Shown piece by piece: positions 33,301 to 39,761 of a DNA stretch of 60,000 nt (position 1 is its first letter; every line of letters begins with the position of its first letter). Made by a program: the position numbers and the translations under genes. The notes under the pieces were generated by a model. It was not told where the DNA came from. It was given only the letters and a program-made list of their open reading frames with translations, and did no database searches. This DNA is from Owenia fusiformis. Its lineage: Eukaryota; Annelida; Polychaeta; Sabellida; Oweniidae. Location of the stretch: the NCBI GenBank assembly GCA_903813345.2, contig CAIIXF020000008.1:15424822-15484821 (forward strand). The letters are read 5' to 3'.

Positions 33301-34068
33301 CTCAATGTTCACTATGGCCAGGTCACAAATGTAATATGTTCATTTGATTAAACCATTAGGTTGCATCCATTTACTGTGTAAAATGTATAGTAGGTTAATA
33401 TAGTCATTCATCATCTAGATATTCTAATAGGATTATCATGTATTGGATTATGCTCAATGTTTATGTTGAACGCTCAGGTGTACCTGTGTTCATATAGATT
33501 GTGTTGAACTATGCATTCATATAAAATGTGTTGCGTTACACATCTCGAGTTACAAGTTCATGTATTAAGCTGTATGTTCATACTGAGTGTGTCACATGTT
33601 CACATATTGAATGAATTGATTTTACCGTATTTCAAATTGAATGTAGTGTGAGCTCTGGTGATGCGTTGAGCTATGTTCATGTTGAATGTGTTGAGCTTCA
33701 TGTTTACATTGAATCATGTGTTGAGCTTTATGTATGTTAGCGATGCAATCAAAATGAATGTATAGAGCTATATATACTTCACATGTTAAGGTGTTAAGGT
33801 CATGTTTACCTGTAACAATACCTGATCAACTTTGTAAATAAACAAACCTGGACGTATGGTTTACCTGTAATAACACATGACTTAAATGCCCTTGTAAATC
33901 AATATGACAAGATCAATAAAATACCAGTAGATATAAACGATCGTAAAACATCTTACCTTTGTATTTCCTCCATAGTAAGAAACCGACTAAGCCTCCAATG
34001 ATAGCACATAATGCTAAGGTTCCTAGAATACAACCCGCTACTATCCCTCCTATATTTGGACAAGCCAT
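169..34068 (-). CDS. unrecognised single-pass membrane protein gene (4 exons, incomplete 3' end)
   Basis: Four exons on the minus strand join with matching phases: 34068-33957, 7227-7117, 2687-2647 and 300-169, giving 132 codons with no stop before the left edge. The ATG at 34068 has A at -3 and G at +4, with an in-frame TAA five codons upstream, so it is probably the true start. Residues about 6-33 form one hydrophobic, Gly-rich helix followed by RKYK, and there is no cleavable signal peptide, which suggests an N-out/C-in (type III) membrane protein with a tiny outer segment. The inner tail is acidic in exon 2 (DKEDED) and Ser- and basic-rich in exon 4. I do not recognise the family. Exon 1 is well supported. 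Exons 2-4 rest on splice sites, phase and composition, and further exons could be missing from the 26.7-kb first intron, which contains the retrotransposon. Confidence 0.55.
301..2646. other. intron between exons 3 and 4 of the membrane-protein gene
   Basis: AT-rich DNA. It contains copy 1 of the ATGTCACCACC repeat (321-436) and a small A/T hairpin at about 1164-1202 (GACAATTTTTTT pairing with AAAAAATTGTC). No gene is evident. Confidence 0.5.
321..436 (+). repeat. ATGTCACCACC short interspersed repeat, copy 1
   Basis: It begins ATTAACATGCAAAATGTCACC, passes through CCTGCCATT and a degenerate AC-rich stretch, and ends GTGGTGGTGATATAAT. The ends form an imperfect inverted pair. Confidence 0.6.
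2647..2687 (-). CDS. exon 3 of membrane-protein gene
   Basis: This 41-nt exon follows a TTATTTCAG acceptor and ends in phase 0 at GTAAGT. It adds LSTLAPRDAEKTR. Its small size makes it less certain than exon 1. Confidence 0.45.
4001..4120 (+). repeat. ATGTCACCACC short interspersed repeat, copy 2
   Basis: It carries GGCATTAAAATGC, CCTGCCATTTGTTACAG, AAAGTTGGAGACT and a GTGGTGAATGACATAA end. Confidence 0.6.
6453..6735. mobile_element. small inverted-terminal element with CAGGGGC ends
   Basis: The ends read CAGGGGCCC and GCCCCTG as an inverted pair. The interior is made of homopolymer runs and GGGCC blocks. It has no coding capacity and is probably a non-autonomous DNA transposon. Confidence 0.4.
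7117..7227 (-). CDS. exon 2 of membrane-protein gene
   Basis: A pyrimidine-rich TTTTTTCAG acceptor precedes it and a GTATGA donor follows. It starts and ends in phase 1 and encodes an Asn/Gln- then Asp/Glu-rich cytoplasmic segment with the motif QAYQNKAF. Confidence 0.55.
7228..7924. other. first-intron sequence left of the retrotransposon
   Basis: AT-rich intronic DNA with repeat copy 3 and the left target-site copy GATG at 7921-7924. No gene is seen. Confidence 0.5.
7731..7800 (+). repeat. ATGTCACCACC short interspersed repeat, copy 3 (truncated)
   Basis: The 5' half (GGCATTAACATGCAAAATAT, then GCCATTTGTTACAGACGC) is present. The GTGGTGACAT end is missing. Confidence 0.55.
7925..10326 (-). 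repeat. 3' LTR of the Ty3/gypsy element
   Basis: This 2402-bp LTR matches 18458-20858. It contains an array of CTAAGTCC/GGACTTG hairpins (about 8040-8660) and possible AATAAA signals on the minus strand near 8035 and 8933. Its plus-strand ends are TGTAGCC and TTTCA. Confidence 0.95.
8040..8660. repeat. degenerate hairpin array inside the 3' LTR
   Basis: About nine or ten units of 40-70 bp pair CTAAGTCCA with TGGACTTG or close variants. The cleanest units are near 8268-8292 and 8328-8362 (AAGTCCAAGTGAGCTGGACTT). The same array is at about 18573-19193 in the 5' LTR. In element sense it lies near the 3' end of the LTR. Confidence 0.75.
10327..10338 (-). other. polypurine tract
   Basis: Directly before the 3' LTR, the minus strand reads TAAGGGGAGCAT, the expected plus-strand primer position. 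Confidence 0.75.
10339..10602 (-). other. 3' untranslated stretch of the element
   Basis: Non-coding DNA between the third ORF and the polypurine tract. It holds a direct duplication of CATAATTGTTGTTGTTGTC at 10429-10469. Confidence 0.6.
10603..11796 (-). CDS. third ORF: two C2H2 zinc fingers plus Arg/Ser-rich domain
   Basis: This 397-residue ORF lies downstream of pol, where envelope genes sit in errantiviruses, but it has no signal peptide or membrane helix. Residues 5-28 form a finger C-x4-C-x12-H-x4-H and residues 38-59 a second, C-x2-C-x12-H-x4-H. Residues about 84-150 are rich in Arg/Ser, RSP and SPR steps, like SR splicing proteins. Residues about 205-245 are strongly charged and helical, probably coiled coil, followed by an acidic Ser/Thr/Glu region and a terminal CSKC. 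The composition suggests a nuclear nucleic-acid-binding protein, perhaps regulating element RNA splicing, export or transcription; this is inference. It may be a captured host gene. It is read from its own ATG 97 nt past the pol stop, preceded by a strong splice acceptor. Confidence 0.85.
   Translation of the reverse strand: MYYECNIERCGKQFYYEKALSMHQMECHMRQTKGPAYCLTCRKTFVDEHALHQHAKAIHQSRVDASTTVPKLMDLKTSGSRGLVRRQSRSSPRSPIRSTHRSKRRSPDHTRERASRRNGPLLSQSRMEHLRRSPDKSVSCAGESQRKRSTHHPHSRAASSPTHKTPHRIPSRKAPYVRNKLEERPIVRLTKVDDPPKEREFNLSEAIFKESFRQSVEKVKKMRERRKEAQRKAEEERQRALREELECSDSTIELEEPDRSDTPMPTEDFPVQVNPHTDGEDLDKDRSPENENTPEQNHSASGEKISTTSAVPTPATTESLKSHILENFTLAHERRKTTTTQTGEPTSPVPRMTLSEFIGNGQLIPVDYSITKKKKPEEKQQPLFCSKCKDLLRKYTM
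11797..11840 (-). promoter_or_regulatory. splice acceptor abutting the third-ORF start codon
   Basis: Between the pol stop and the next ATG, the minus strand carries a pyrimidine-rich tract (CTTCCTTCC, then TTTAACTGTTTTCCAG) whose AG is immediately followed by the ATG at 11796. A second acceptor-like TTTTCTTACAG lies about 25 nt upstream. This predicts that ORF3 is translated from a spliced subgenomic RNA. Confidence 0.7.
11893..16266 (-). CDS. pol: Pol polyprotein: protease, reverse transcriptase, RNase H, integrase
   Basis: Pol has no ATG near its 5' end and is entered by -1 frameshift at 16266-16260; the frame is open from 16269 to the stop at 11893. Domains in order: aspartic protease with LDTGA (DTG at 16134-16126) and a later ILGLDF; reverse transcriptase with the catalytic YLDD (14454-14443); RNase H with DTDAS near 14013; integrase with an HHCC zinc site (about 13175-13066), the D,D35E triad (aspartates near 12980 and 12802, glutamate near 12695) and a C-terminal GPY module near 12255. 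The C-terminus is basic. It processes Gag-Pol, copies the RNA and integrates the cDNA. No stop or frameshift interrupts it. Confidence 0.95.
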   Translation of the reverse strand, partial: KKLKEANPVGPGKASINTLGPHTLKQDGLYLPVQIGNTHVLCLLDTGATVSVLSSKFLATVQPQPELTPPMCTEKLAILVADGSEIVCEGTFHSQLRIGRGVTLEQNLLVADIMFPAILGLDFMSNHGVVLNVRDGIISLKNKGLDFPCAFEKSFPSISACAYRVNAAEDVNVPPMSSKVTTGFVNCCVESLLVETSNSLSPTDGLILARTLVKPTDGRIPLIFTNLGETTQLIHKNTFLGLGEEVTVAKDEFSSDTNQSLRQSCVTTARQHNSLKKSSLVNDSGNSVSHIETVVPIEDNQALSTSLCDLSPPLESNISIVSSKSIPREETTHFRTFSHIENNKIHTEKHSPGDNVSDTLSVKTQLEMDSLTHICPIRLESNGKDLKESLTSSVIPDFMQSMMAGGAAHLSETEKLKFEEFLVANQNVFAKSKADLGNTNIVQHRIYTGDAIPRKQRPRRVPFAKKAEEVTAINDMLDQGVIQPSSSPWASPVVLVTKKDGSQRFCIDYRHLNDVTIKDAYPLPRIDDLLDSLSGAKWFSTLDLSSGYWQVGMHPDDAEKTAFTTERGLFQFNVMPFGLCNAPATFERLMECVLAGLTPSECLVYLDDIIVYSKTFDEHLAKLTRVFERLREANLKLSPKKCHLFRTEVAYLGHVVSAKGIQADPEKLKQIREWPVLKNVKEVQSFLGLCSYHRRFIKGFSKIARPLHSLTEKDAPFKWSDKCKAAMQALKDAFADVPILAFPDPSLPYILDTDASGTGVGAALSQIQDGVERPIAFFANTLSRSERNYCVTRQELLAIVKSVKNFHHYLYGSKFTIRTDHGALTWLMRFKNPEGQIARWLEFLGTYDFHIIHRPGVMHRNADGLSRRPCDEDCTHCKRQECIGRVSSDPEPIPSEIKIPTVAQYDISVANKPTLLAITVINKESDQSAPISGSNWSEGTTLETYITSINQDVDLSQVRNWLKDSKRPAWEDVACKSTVLKIYWSQFERLRLLEGVLQRKWLEGKDVLWQTVVPLSLRETILQSCHNAKDCGHMGIARTVERVRNIYYWVGFKADVARWVAECIPCQRRKPPHKTPKSPMKKYVVGAPLDRIGVDILGPLPETESGNKYVLVVEDYFTKFLELIPMKNQEAATCASGLLTEFICRYGIPLLLHSDQGKQFESALFQELCVLLDITKTRTTAYHPQSDGMVERSNRTIEAMLAKVVAPCHRDWDDHLPFIAASYRSSVHDSTGFSPAMLMFGREPRIASELVLGKPPSDPDSGDYDDRYTYYCQDLEARLLRVYECAQNNLNISSEKQKKYYDVKSHDTKFNVGDAVWLYTPVVKVKTSPKFANPWKGPYLIVTKLSDLNFQLKLSADGPFKVVHANRLKVFYGTLPTWMTQELNTHEQSPTSPEKTHEIKKKQQSFESLLIPTPAIQIETENDDPKVDISEFDPFSVSRLSKRVRKKPAWLRDYDLE
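16205..16266 (-). promoter_or_regulatory. -1 ribosomal frameshift signal (A AAA AAC plus predicted pseudoknot)
   Basis: On the minus strand, A AAA AAC (16266-16260) sits in the gag frame as X XXY YYZ, the canonical -1 slippery form. After a 5-nt spacer, GAAGCC (16254-16249) can pair with GGCTTC (16228-16223). Loop bases GGCCC (16239-16235) can pair with GGGCC (16209-16205), forming an H-type pseudoknot. The -1 frame opens immediately upstream and continues into pol. Confidence 0.85.
16239..18059 (-). CDS. gag: Gag polyprotein of the Ty3/gypsy element
   Basis: The first ATG in the frame is at 18059, with G at +4, giving 606 residues. The N-terminal half is Pro/Ser-rich and low in complexity. 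A retrotransposon capsid-like region covers roughly residues 350-530 (motifs FDGKTHW and a conserved LL/ALKTRFD block). A CCHC zinc knuckle of the form C-x2-C-x4-H-x4-C (CWNCGKTGHGYFSC) lies near residue 565 and should bind RNA. The C-terminus is Lys-rich. Gag builds the particle that packages element RNA. The stop at 16239 comes 21 nt after the frameshift heptamer at 16260-16266, so pol is made as a Gag-Pol fusion. The reading frame shows no breaks. Confidence 0.93.
   Translation of the reverse strand: MASNMDRDINPSPSKEGEMCHQYNDGVVSWQVKSNTNSMTPSPSVDLDKIEFDAKSEKTDMRTVIRKLTRVKTPDPEIDNEREIHQSSDKLQSRNVTPFVPIDMHQGQTLHDVSRSEVYRASVNPDDKKLQASMTKNPFLQMTCTQDPGIAPMPNVKLEVPMSPSYQVKTQVYSTSHSQNKWHSPNPAKQPDVTKEERFTPSVRPSSRVMFSTRPASPVPQRLVPTPVPGWNTFPYGPHTYPGMTQPETATPYFDPMYGSFPNGGWSGGRPPMPHPSTQMGRTLYDSSVAPGSIATPNFPGNRTEINNTPTIPSNQLVPYSVPAELSASRSVDKTDAPIFVTTPAAAPKLAPFDGKTHWRDFSTQFNMVAHMSGWSDQAKAAQLFSLLRGEALAVLTDLHESDRFNFDRVIDALKTRFDPPHQQESYRDQLTCRLRKPNETLTDLSADIKRTVRLAFPRSDAESREDKAIDVFKDALNDEQHEWAVKQANPDTLADALAAALKYESHKQKRERKSKVTPMVRAMTSTSAPSSLSTEANSDMKLLLSKLETLEKRMDDKNGRRSRLECWNCGKTGHGYFSCRGPKNEEQIAKKKKEFESKNSKKPTQ
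18116..18433 (-). CDS. ORF upstream of gag with a RING-type zinc finger
   Basis: From the first in-frame ATG (18433), which overlaps the region just 3' of the primer site, this ORF encodes 105 residues. Cys and His follow C30-x2-C33-x11-C45-x-H47-x2-C50-x2-C53-x19-C73-x2-C76, the C3HC4 RING spacing, with a further C86, C87, C90 cluster. RING domains usually act in ubiquitin transfer, so an E3-like role is possible but unproven. The ORF stops 56 nt before the gag ATG and its frame overlaps the open gag frame by 34 nt. Its ATG context is weak (T at -3, T at +4) and a short out-of-frame ATG precedes it, which would favour leaky scanning or reinitiation at gag. The open frame continues upstream into the LTR without another ATG, so a spliced start is also possible. 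A RING ORF before gag is not standard for gypsy elements. Confidence 0.75.
   Translation of the reverse strand: MCLFLDKYSPSKLLSRIACIMTIGLYQPVCFHCQQTPILLVNLSCGHHICLQCSTFLKATDSYHYPEQWINACTFCIDQWKADPNCCNLCFAELDYPGEPHDCPS
18436..18453 (-). other. primer binding site, tRNA-Leu type
   Basis: Four bases inside the 5' LTR the minus strand reads TGGTGTCAGATGTGGGAT. The leading TGG pairs with a tRNA CCA tail, and the rest matches the 3' end of metazoan tRNA-Leu except for one or two bases, as in SURL/mag-type elements. Confidence 0.8.
18573..19193. repeat. degenerate hairpin array inside the 5' LTR
   Basis: This is the 5' LTR copy of the array at 8040-8660, with the same AAGTCC/GGACTT stems. Confidence 0.75.
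20424..20433 (-). promoter_or_regulatory. candidate splice donor in the 5' LTR
   Basis: The minus strand reads TTTTG then GTAAGTGG, a near-consensus 5' splice site. If transcription starts upstream at the TATA-like sequence near 20754-20765, this could join to the acceptor before the C2H2/RS ORF. This pairing is inferred. Confidence 0.35.
20859..20862. other. right target-site duplication GATG
   Basis: GATG follows the right LTR and matches GATG at 7921-7924 before the left LTR. If the LTR end were one base shorter, AGATG (5 bp) would be shared. Confidence 0.7.
20863..20969. mobile_element. MITE with TAGTCTAGCTACAA ends (copy 1)
   Basis: The left end TAGTCTAGCTACAA pairs with a right end TTGTAGCTAGGTTA. 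The interior is C-rich then G-rich and would fold on itself. TTAGATG occurs at 20970-20976 and, across the retrotransposon, at 7918-7924, which looks like this MITE's own target duplication. Confidence 0.65.
21079..21260. mobile_element. foldback MITE with CACAGGG ends
   Basis: CACAGGG...AATTAAGCGTGACAGTT at the left pairs with AACTGTCACGCTTAATT...CCCTGTG at the right. TGGGGTAAG and CTTACCCCA also pair. The element is non-coding. Confidence 0.7.
22800..22930 (+). repeat. ATGTCACCACC short interspersed repeat, copy 4
   Basis: It holds GCATTAACATGC, CCTGCCATTTGTTACAG, several variants of CCAAACGC/CCAAATGC and AAAGTTGGAGACT, with an eroded end. Confidence 0.6.
23280..23395 (+). repeat. ATGTCACCACC short interspersed repeat, copy 5
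   Basis: The 5' part matches the family (ACATTAACATGC, ATGTCACCACCTGCC). The AC-rich interior repeats CCAAATACCAA-like units, and the 3' end is not clear. Confidence 0.55.
23709..23881. mobile_element. pogo/Tigger-like MITE
   Basis: The right end GACAGGTTTTACTG is the inverse of CAGTAAAACCTGTC, and the left end ACCGTGAAACTTGT is a decayed mate. CTGAACACATCTCT and GGAGGTGTTTGGATTC match the adjoining sequence of this common family. Fragments occur at about 45648-45790 and 57563-57640. Confidence 0.55.
24502..24613. repeat. perfect 29-bp inverted repeat with cAMP-response-like cores
   Basis: Arms at 24502-24530 and 24585-24613 are perfect inverse copies (GTTATGTCACTATGACGTG outward). The 54-nt loop holds a partial internal pair CCCAAATATA/TATATTGGG. 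A separate TGACGTCA palindrome lies at 24447-24454. Confidence 0.8.
25660..25735 (+). repeat. ATGTCACCACC short interspersed repeat, copy 6 (5' part)
   Basis: It contains AAGGCATGAACATGC, ATGTCACTACCTGCC and ATTTGTTACAGGC, and fades after the AC-rich stretch. Confidence 0.55.
31176..31279. mobile_element. foldback element with CAGGCCYGTA ends (copy 1)
   Basis: It begins CAGGCCTGTAACCAGC and ends TTGGCTACGGGCCTG. A related element is at 46420-46502, and a decayed one may lie at about 35749-35935. Confidence 0.5.
32114..32235. mobile_element. MITE with TAGTCTAGCTACAA ends (copy 2)
   Basis: It has the same ends as 20863-20969 (TTAGTCTAGCTACAA and TTGTAGCTAGACTA) and the same C/G-run interior. 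AATCC lies directly outside both ends. It is non-coding. Confidence 0.7.
33440..33790. repeat. degenerate tandem repeats upstream of exon 2's splice path
   Basis: Variants of ATGTTCATGTTGAATGTGTTGAGCT recur about every 30-36 bp. This is an old minisatellite, with no coding signal. Confidence 0.45.
33957..34068 (-). CDS. exon 1 of membrane-protein gene (start codon and TM helix)
   Basis: It opens with ATG in a strong Kozak context, encodes MACPN followed by a long Gly/Leu/Ile helix and the WRKYK stop-transfer cluster, and ends in phase 1 at a GTAAGA donor. Confidence 0.7.
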
Positions 34069-37000
34069 CGTCTTGCTATATTACACAATTAAAGTTCCAA
34101 AAAACTGTAAATAGTCACGTTATGTGATTATTTTTTCACACCTGCCTGTGTGTTTTATCCATGTTTAATTTTGTGTATCCTCCGTGTATTCTGAGTACAT
34201 AGTATGTGTGCATATGTCCTTATAGTGTACCTGTTCCGTGTTCCTACAGTGTGTGTGACTTGACTGATCAGGTCACTCCTATATAAGCCAATGAATTCCT
34301 AGCATACCTTAGCGTGTATCGTGTGCTGTGTAGATTAAAGTACGCTGGGTCCTCTTTGTTCAAATCACAGTTTAATCATTGGTAAAGTCAGTGGGATAAC
34401 CTGCAATAGTATGATATATACGATCATTAATTATCTCCCTTTGAGTCAATTATCTTATTTGCAATACATGAACACGTTAATGAAGTTCACATCATGCAGT
34501 GTTCACATACAGATTGAGAAATGCTCAAACCTCTTTCGTGAAAAATTATGAATGAATTAAACTGCAATCGCTGTGGCACAGCACCTCCCCATTAAGCCAT
34601 AGAGTCAACTGTGTCACACTAAGGCTCACTAAGCAGCTTCTAAAGCTACCAGCGCATACCTTCTACACATAAATGCCATGTTTGGAAAAGTTATGAGTCT
34701 TTTTGCTTCGGGGCTTTATACCTGCTCACTTGTCAAATGTTGAAAGCCTGAAATCGCCAATGATAAGCCAAGTATGCTTGATAGTCCATTACAAAGGTTA
34801 CATTTATTCACCTATTGACATTGAACACTGGACTGTGCGATAGGCTACCTGTTGATCCTATGCCAGAATATTATTGATATGTGGGTAACATGGAATGCAG
34901 GTCCTTTGACTATTTTAACTAACTAATGATGCATTATGTTATAGAAAATTGGATAAATAATTGTACAAAAATCAGCTCAAATTGTACACTTTCTCTGTCT
35001 GTTTCTAAATGTACTTTAAACATTTTCATTTCTGTTGACCTTTTAATTTAAATCATAATCATAAATATAAATCATAATAAAAAAATCAAGTTTAAAACCG
35101 AAAATGAAATTAAAAGGCCCAAATCTGAGTGATTGAGGAAAATTCGTTAGTTTCTCCAAATCCTGTTTTTTATTACCTTTATTATAAATTGGCAAAACTT
35201 AAAGTTACTCGAAAAATTTAGATATTTTCAACTTTCCCAAATTTTGGGCAATACAGAGGGAATTCCGATCCATATTTGAACGTCCATTGATGAAATGTAT
35301 ATGGCCACATATACAACTTGCATAGTTAGACCATACTTTAGGAAAATTTTAGGTACCTGCACAATGAACGATCTAAACGATGGTGTGATTTCTGCCATCA
35401 TATGCCCTCTATAGCAATTGAATTAAATTTTTGTATTTCTATTGCCTGTTCTATTGTTCGGATCTCATAAATACAAATTCATTCCTTAGTCAACAATGAC
35501 ATCTGAAATCTGAAGTTTTGAAATATGTTCTGAATAAACACTTAATATAAGCAAACGCTGACTTCAAATTCTTTGAAGCATCTAGTCATAATAACAGCCT
35601 AACACCTGAACTAGTTTTGCAATTATATTAAAATACCCTAAAGCCCAGGGGTTAATAGTAACACTACTACTTTCTTTCTCAATACAAAGGGTATCTTGTA
35701 TATGAAGCCAATGGCTAAACTTTGATTGACCCCAGAATTAAATACTCCCCCAGGCTCATAGCGGGGGGGGGGAGCAAGTGAGCCCCCCCCCCTTCCCCCC
35801 AGCCAAAAATTCTTTCAAAATCATGCTGTTTTTTACCATTCTGATTTTGGGTCAAAGTTATCAAATGTGACTCCCCTGGAATTTTTTAAGAAGTGAACCC
35901 CCTTGGAAAAACTGGCTACAGGTTTGCCCCTCTTCTAGTTTTGTTGCGACTGTTTACAAACCTTTATAGAAAGATTACACTCGTATAGCATTGATACAAT
36001 TTAATTTCAACATCCGACCTACCTTGATAATCCAACATATCAGTAATTATTTCCGATGATAACTCATAAAACAGCAGATGCAATTTGAAATTATTCACAC
36101 AAAAAATGCAAAACTGATTATCTCCCCAATGCAGCTTTTGCAATTCTAATCTATGTATGCCAATCCACGGCAATAGAAACACTGGTCAGCAACAATAGAT
36201 AGAAACATAATAGAAAATCACTTTTAATAATCGTAACCAAGTGGAGTAATATGATTTGATCAGTTTCACCTTTTAATTCATATCAATTCAGTGTTATTGT
36301 CTATTCACCTGGAAGTCCTATTGTCTCTACAAAGTTTGCCGGATCTCTCTCTCGCCAAAATATACTAGTTTCTATACGCAGATGATATGAAATTGAAAAT
36401 ATTGCTTCAATATGGTTTCAGTTAGCAACCCTTGCAAAAAGATTTACATGCCCTTTAAGTAAACTGATATCTGACATTACAGAATACTGTATATTTCAAA
36501 GAGATCAAGACAAGAGACATCATTGTTTTCTAAACACTCTAATTTTACACTCAACAGGGTTAGAGAATTTCAAGAACTGGGATAAAAAGCTCCTTAAATG
36601 TAATACTGATTTGTTTATCAACTGTTTTATTAGAATCAGATTTTACTTTAAAACATGTACATGTATATAGGCCATTAAGCACAGTAACAGGTTTACAAAA
36701 AGCTTTTTCACATAAAATTTTCAATATTAAACTTTCTATTATCTCAGCTCAGTTGAAACTCCTTATTAAAGGACAGTCAAGGATAGAGCCTAATTAAACT
36801 GTCACAATTTCTCATTTTTTGCGCTTCTCATGTTTACTTTAAAAAATAAAAATCCAAGACTTCTGACTTTAACTTCTTGAGAATATTTTTTCATTTCATA
36901 CTAATAATTCTGAATAGGGGATTCCCAATTTTTCAATTCTAATGAATTTGGACATTTTCATATCTGAAATATTTCATTTTTGATAAGATATCCAGGTTCC

Positions 37001-38438
37001 ATCCCTATCAAATTTGGAATCATAATGGGCAATGACATGCTTATATAAAATTGACATTGAGTTGAAAAGATCGCTTCTACTATTTTACACTTAATCCTTT
37101 TCTGTCACTTCAAATATATCATAATATATTTTGTAAGATATGTAAAAATGTAAAATTGCACATAAAGCAAACCTTGAATAATCAGATGTTACTTAACTCT
37201 CATCATATCTCATTTTTCTTAATCATTTATTCAGTTTAATAATACTTGAAGTCTAATATTTTGAGCTTATATTATACCAAATAATGCCATGATGGATCAA
37301 GATATATTGAACATTTGTTAATTAAAGTATATCATTTTCATATCGAACCCAGAGTTTTACAATTACATTTTATAGTACTTTATCAGAGGTCACGATTGTT
37401 TACAAAATAAAATATTTTCAACAATTATGACCTCTAATAAAATACAGATAGTTCAAGAAATAAAAATTGAATATAAATCCTAACAAAATGTAAATCTCAT
37501 AATTCTAATTGTAACAACATGTATCATTAAATCTTATAAATATAATACCCCAGTGAAATCTGATCTAATTGCAAAATGTACAAAAAGTTACTTACATGTA
37601 CGTCTTAAAAAGATATCTATATTCATATCATGATGTTCAGCAGCTTGTTATCAAAATTTCAAAATGTAGAAATGGTTAACAAATATTTGCAAAAATCAAC
37701 TGTATTCTAAAACATATTTTCATATGATTAAAAGTTAGCATGCGAGCAGCTCAATAATGAATATACTACTCAAAACCACATGTCCTTACACACGTCTATG
37801 TAATATTATTTGTTTTCATCGTGGCAAAAAGAAAAAAGTTTCAATATGTTCGTCATGCTGAGGCAAACACTACCAGTTTCAAAAAATCAACAATTCAATT
37901 GAAATCCATGTTGTTTTTGAGCAAAGGATTTCCGTATTGACCTTTGTAAAGTTGCACTTAAATATGTAAGGAATTGTAGAATGTGTGATCTGTATGCTGA
38001 TTGCAAACTGACATATTTGATTTAAGTATTAAAAACTAAGTCTTTTACACTATCCCTTCAAAACCAATTTAAAATTTGTATGGAATTTCAATGATAGTTC
38101 TACTAAGAAGAGGCCTATTCAAGAAAATGAGTTAAATTCCTCTGAACTTTTTTCAACAAAAAATACATGAATAAATTGTGATGTTTCTTTTTTATTAAAA
38201 TGCACAAATAAAAAATTAAAACTTTTGTATAACCAAACTAGTTTTAAAGCTTTTCAAAAAGTATCCTAGGCCACTTTTGGGCCATTAATTTCAACCAATC
38301 TCCTCAACGCATCTTTTTTATGACACCTTATAGGTATACAATATACCGTTTCAATTACTATTTGCAATGTTTTCTGTAGGAACTCAATAAATTATTAGAA
38401 AATTCAGTTGGTATCTCTATGGAAATAAAGTACATGTA
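34069..38438. other. intergenic DNA between the membrane-protein gene and the foldback cluster
   Basis: This is upstream of the ATG at 34068. CATTGGCTTATATAGG on the minus strand (34278-34293) could be a CCAAT/TATA-like promoter, unconfirmed. A decayed foldback with long C/G runs lies at about 35749-35935. The remainder is plain AT-rich DNA. Confidence 0.4.
34278..34293 (-). promoter_or_regulatory. possible TATA-type promoter of the membrane-protein gene
   Basis: The minus strand reads CATTGGCTTATATAGG about 210 bp upstream of the ATG. It is the only TATA-like candidate I noticed there. Confidence 0.25.
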
Positions 38439-39082
38439 CAGGGTGTCCCGAAAGTATGCCCCCCCCCCCTAGGCAGACATATACCAGTGTCGTCATAGTA
38501 TGTATCATATATCATTTTAAAGCTCACACAAAGTTACATTGATTCACCAAGTATCATGGTTCAACTCTCAAATGTGAAAAAATTTCAGGCATTTCAAAAT
38601 TTAGTGTTTGGTCAAAATGAAGTTCAATTTTACACCAAATCACTGATCAATGTGTCCTTCCGGGCCATCGTAACAGCAGCAATTCTTTTCGGGTCGGATG
38701 GATATTGAGTTGGAAAAAGAGAACGGTGAGGGTAGAAACTCTAAGGAAACTCTTCTAAAGTACCTTAACAGGTTTTAAGAGGGTTATAAAATTCCACACC
38801 CCTATTTGAAGGGCTTTTAAGGTCATATCTGAAAATAATTGGTGCTGTTAACATGGCCAAGGGGGGACTCATTGACTAGTAATGTGGAGTAAAATTGGAC
38901 TTTATTTTGACAAAACACTAACTTTTAAAATGACTGTAAGTTTTTCCCACTTGGGAGTTTAACCATGATACTTGGCAGATCAATGTAACTTTGGATAAGC
39001 TTTAAAATGATATATGAGACATACTATGAGGACACTGGAATATGTCTGCCTAGGGGGGGCCCCATACTTTCGGGACACCCTG
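38439..39082. mobile_element. long-TIR element with CAGGGTGTCCCGAAAG ends (Tc1/mariner-like MITE)
   Basis: Both ends read CAGGGTGTCCCGAAAGTATG inward and are flanked by TA. Inverted similarity extends about 150 bp in from each end (CTAGGCAGACATAT, TTAAAGCT, AACCATGATACTTGG). No transposase is encoded. Confidence 0.8.
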
Positions 39083-39761
39083 TATACACCAACGATTTCT
39101 TCATTCACATGATAAATATTTAGGTAAAATCCTTTAGCTAAATTCTCATGCCATTTGAAGGTACAAAAATCATACCAAACGTACCTTTTAACTGTATGCA
39201 TCAGAAGTAAGCACACAACCTTGACTAGGATGATAGGATCTAGTTGGATACTTCTTTACATCCACTAAACATCGTCCAGGCTGCAATATATGTAACATAC
39301 AACTGTAGTTTAATGTCAACTGGATGTTATCTGACTTAACTTTACAACTTGACACAGAGGTAATCACCAACAAGTTCACATTCCTAATGATAAGAAAGTA
39401 CGTCCTCAATGCTATCAAATAAAGCTACTTAAAGAATTTTGAGATAAATAAAACTTCCACCCCTTTGTGAGGTCATGCCACATAACCTCATTGTCATTGC
39501 TAAGATTGTTGAAAGTGCTGATATGATTTGTTGAAAGTACTAAAAGGGTATATGGTACACATCAATAAAATTGGTTTGACTTTGTTTGTCAATAAAGTAC
39601 TTCATTTTCAAAGTGTTTTTCTTGGATTCCTTGTGAAAATAACTGTAATGAATGGAGCCAAATGAAGGGTGCCAGATCCACAAAGAATTAAATGAATTAA
39701 CTTATATAAGAAGCAAGCAAAAAAAAGAAGTAGAAAAATTTTCTGAAAATTTTCCACTAGA

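Larger units (their letters stand above)
21261..33956. other. right part of the membrane-protein gene's first intron
   Basis: AT-rich DNA without a supportable gene. It contains short-repeat copies 4-6, a pogo-like MITE (23709-23881), short AAGTCAAGCC direct repeats (about 23187-23250), a 29-bp inverted repeat (24502-24613), CCAAT-containing degenerate repeats (about 29045-29185), foldbacks at 31176-31279 and 32114-32235, and degenerate TGTTGAGCT-type repeats at about 33440-33790. Confidence 0.5.
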
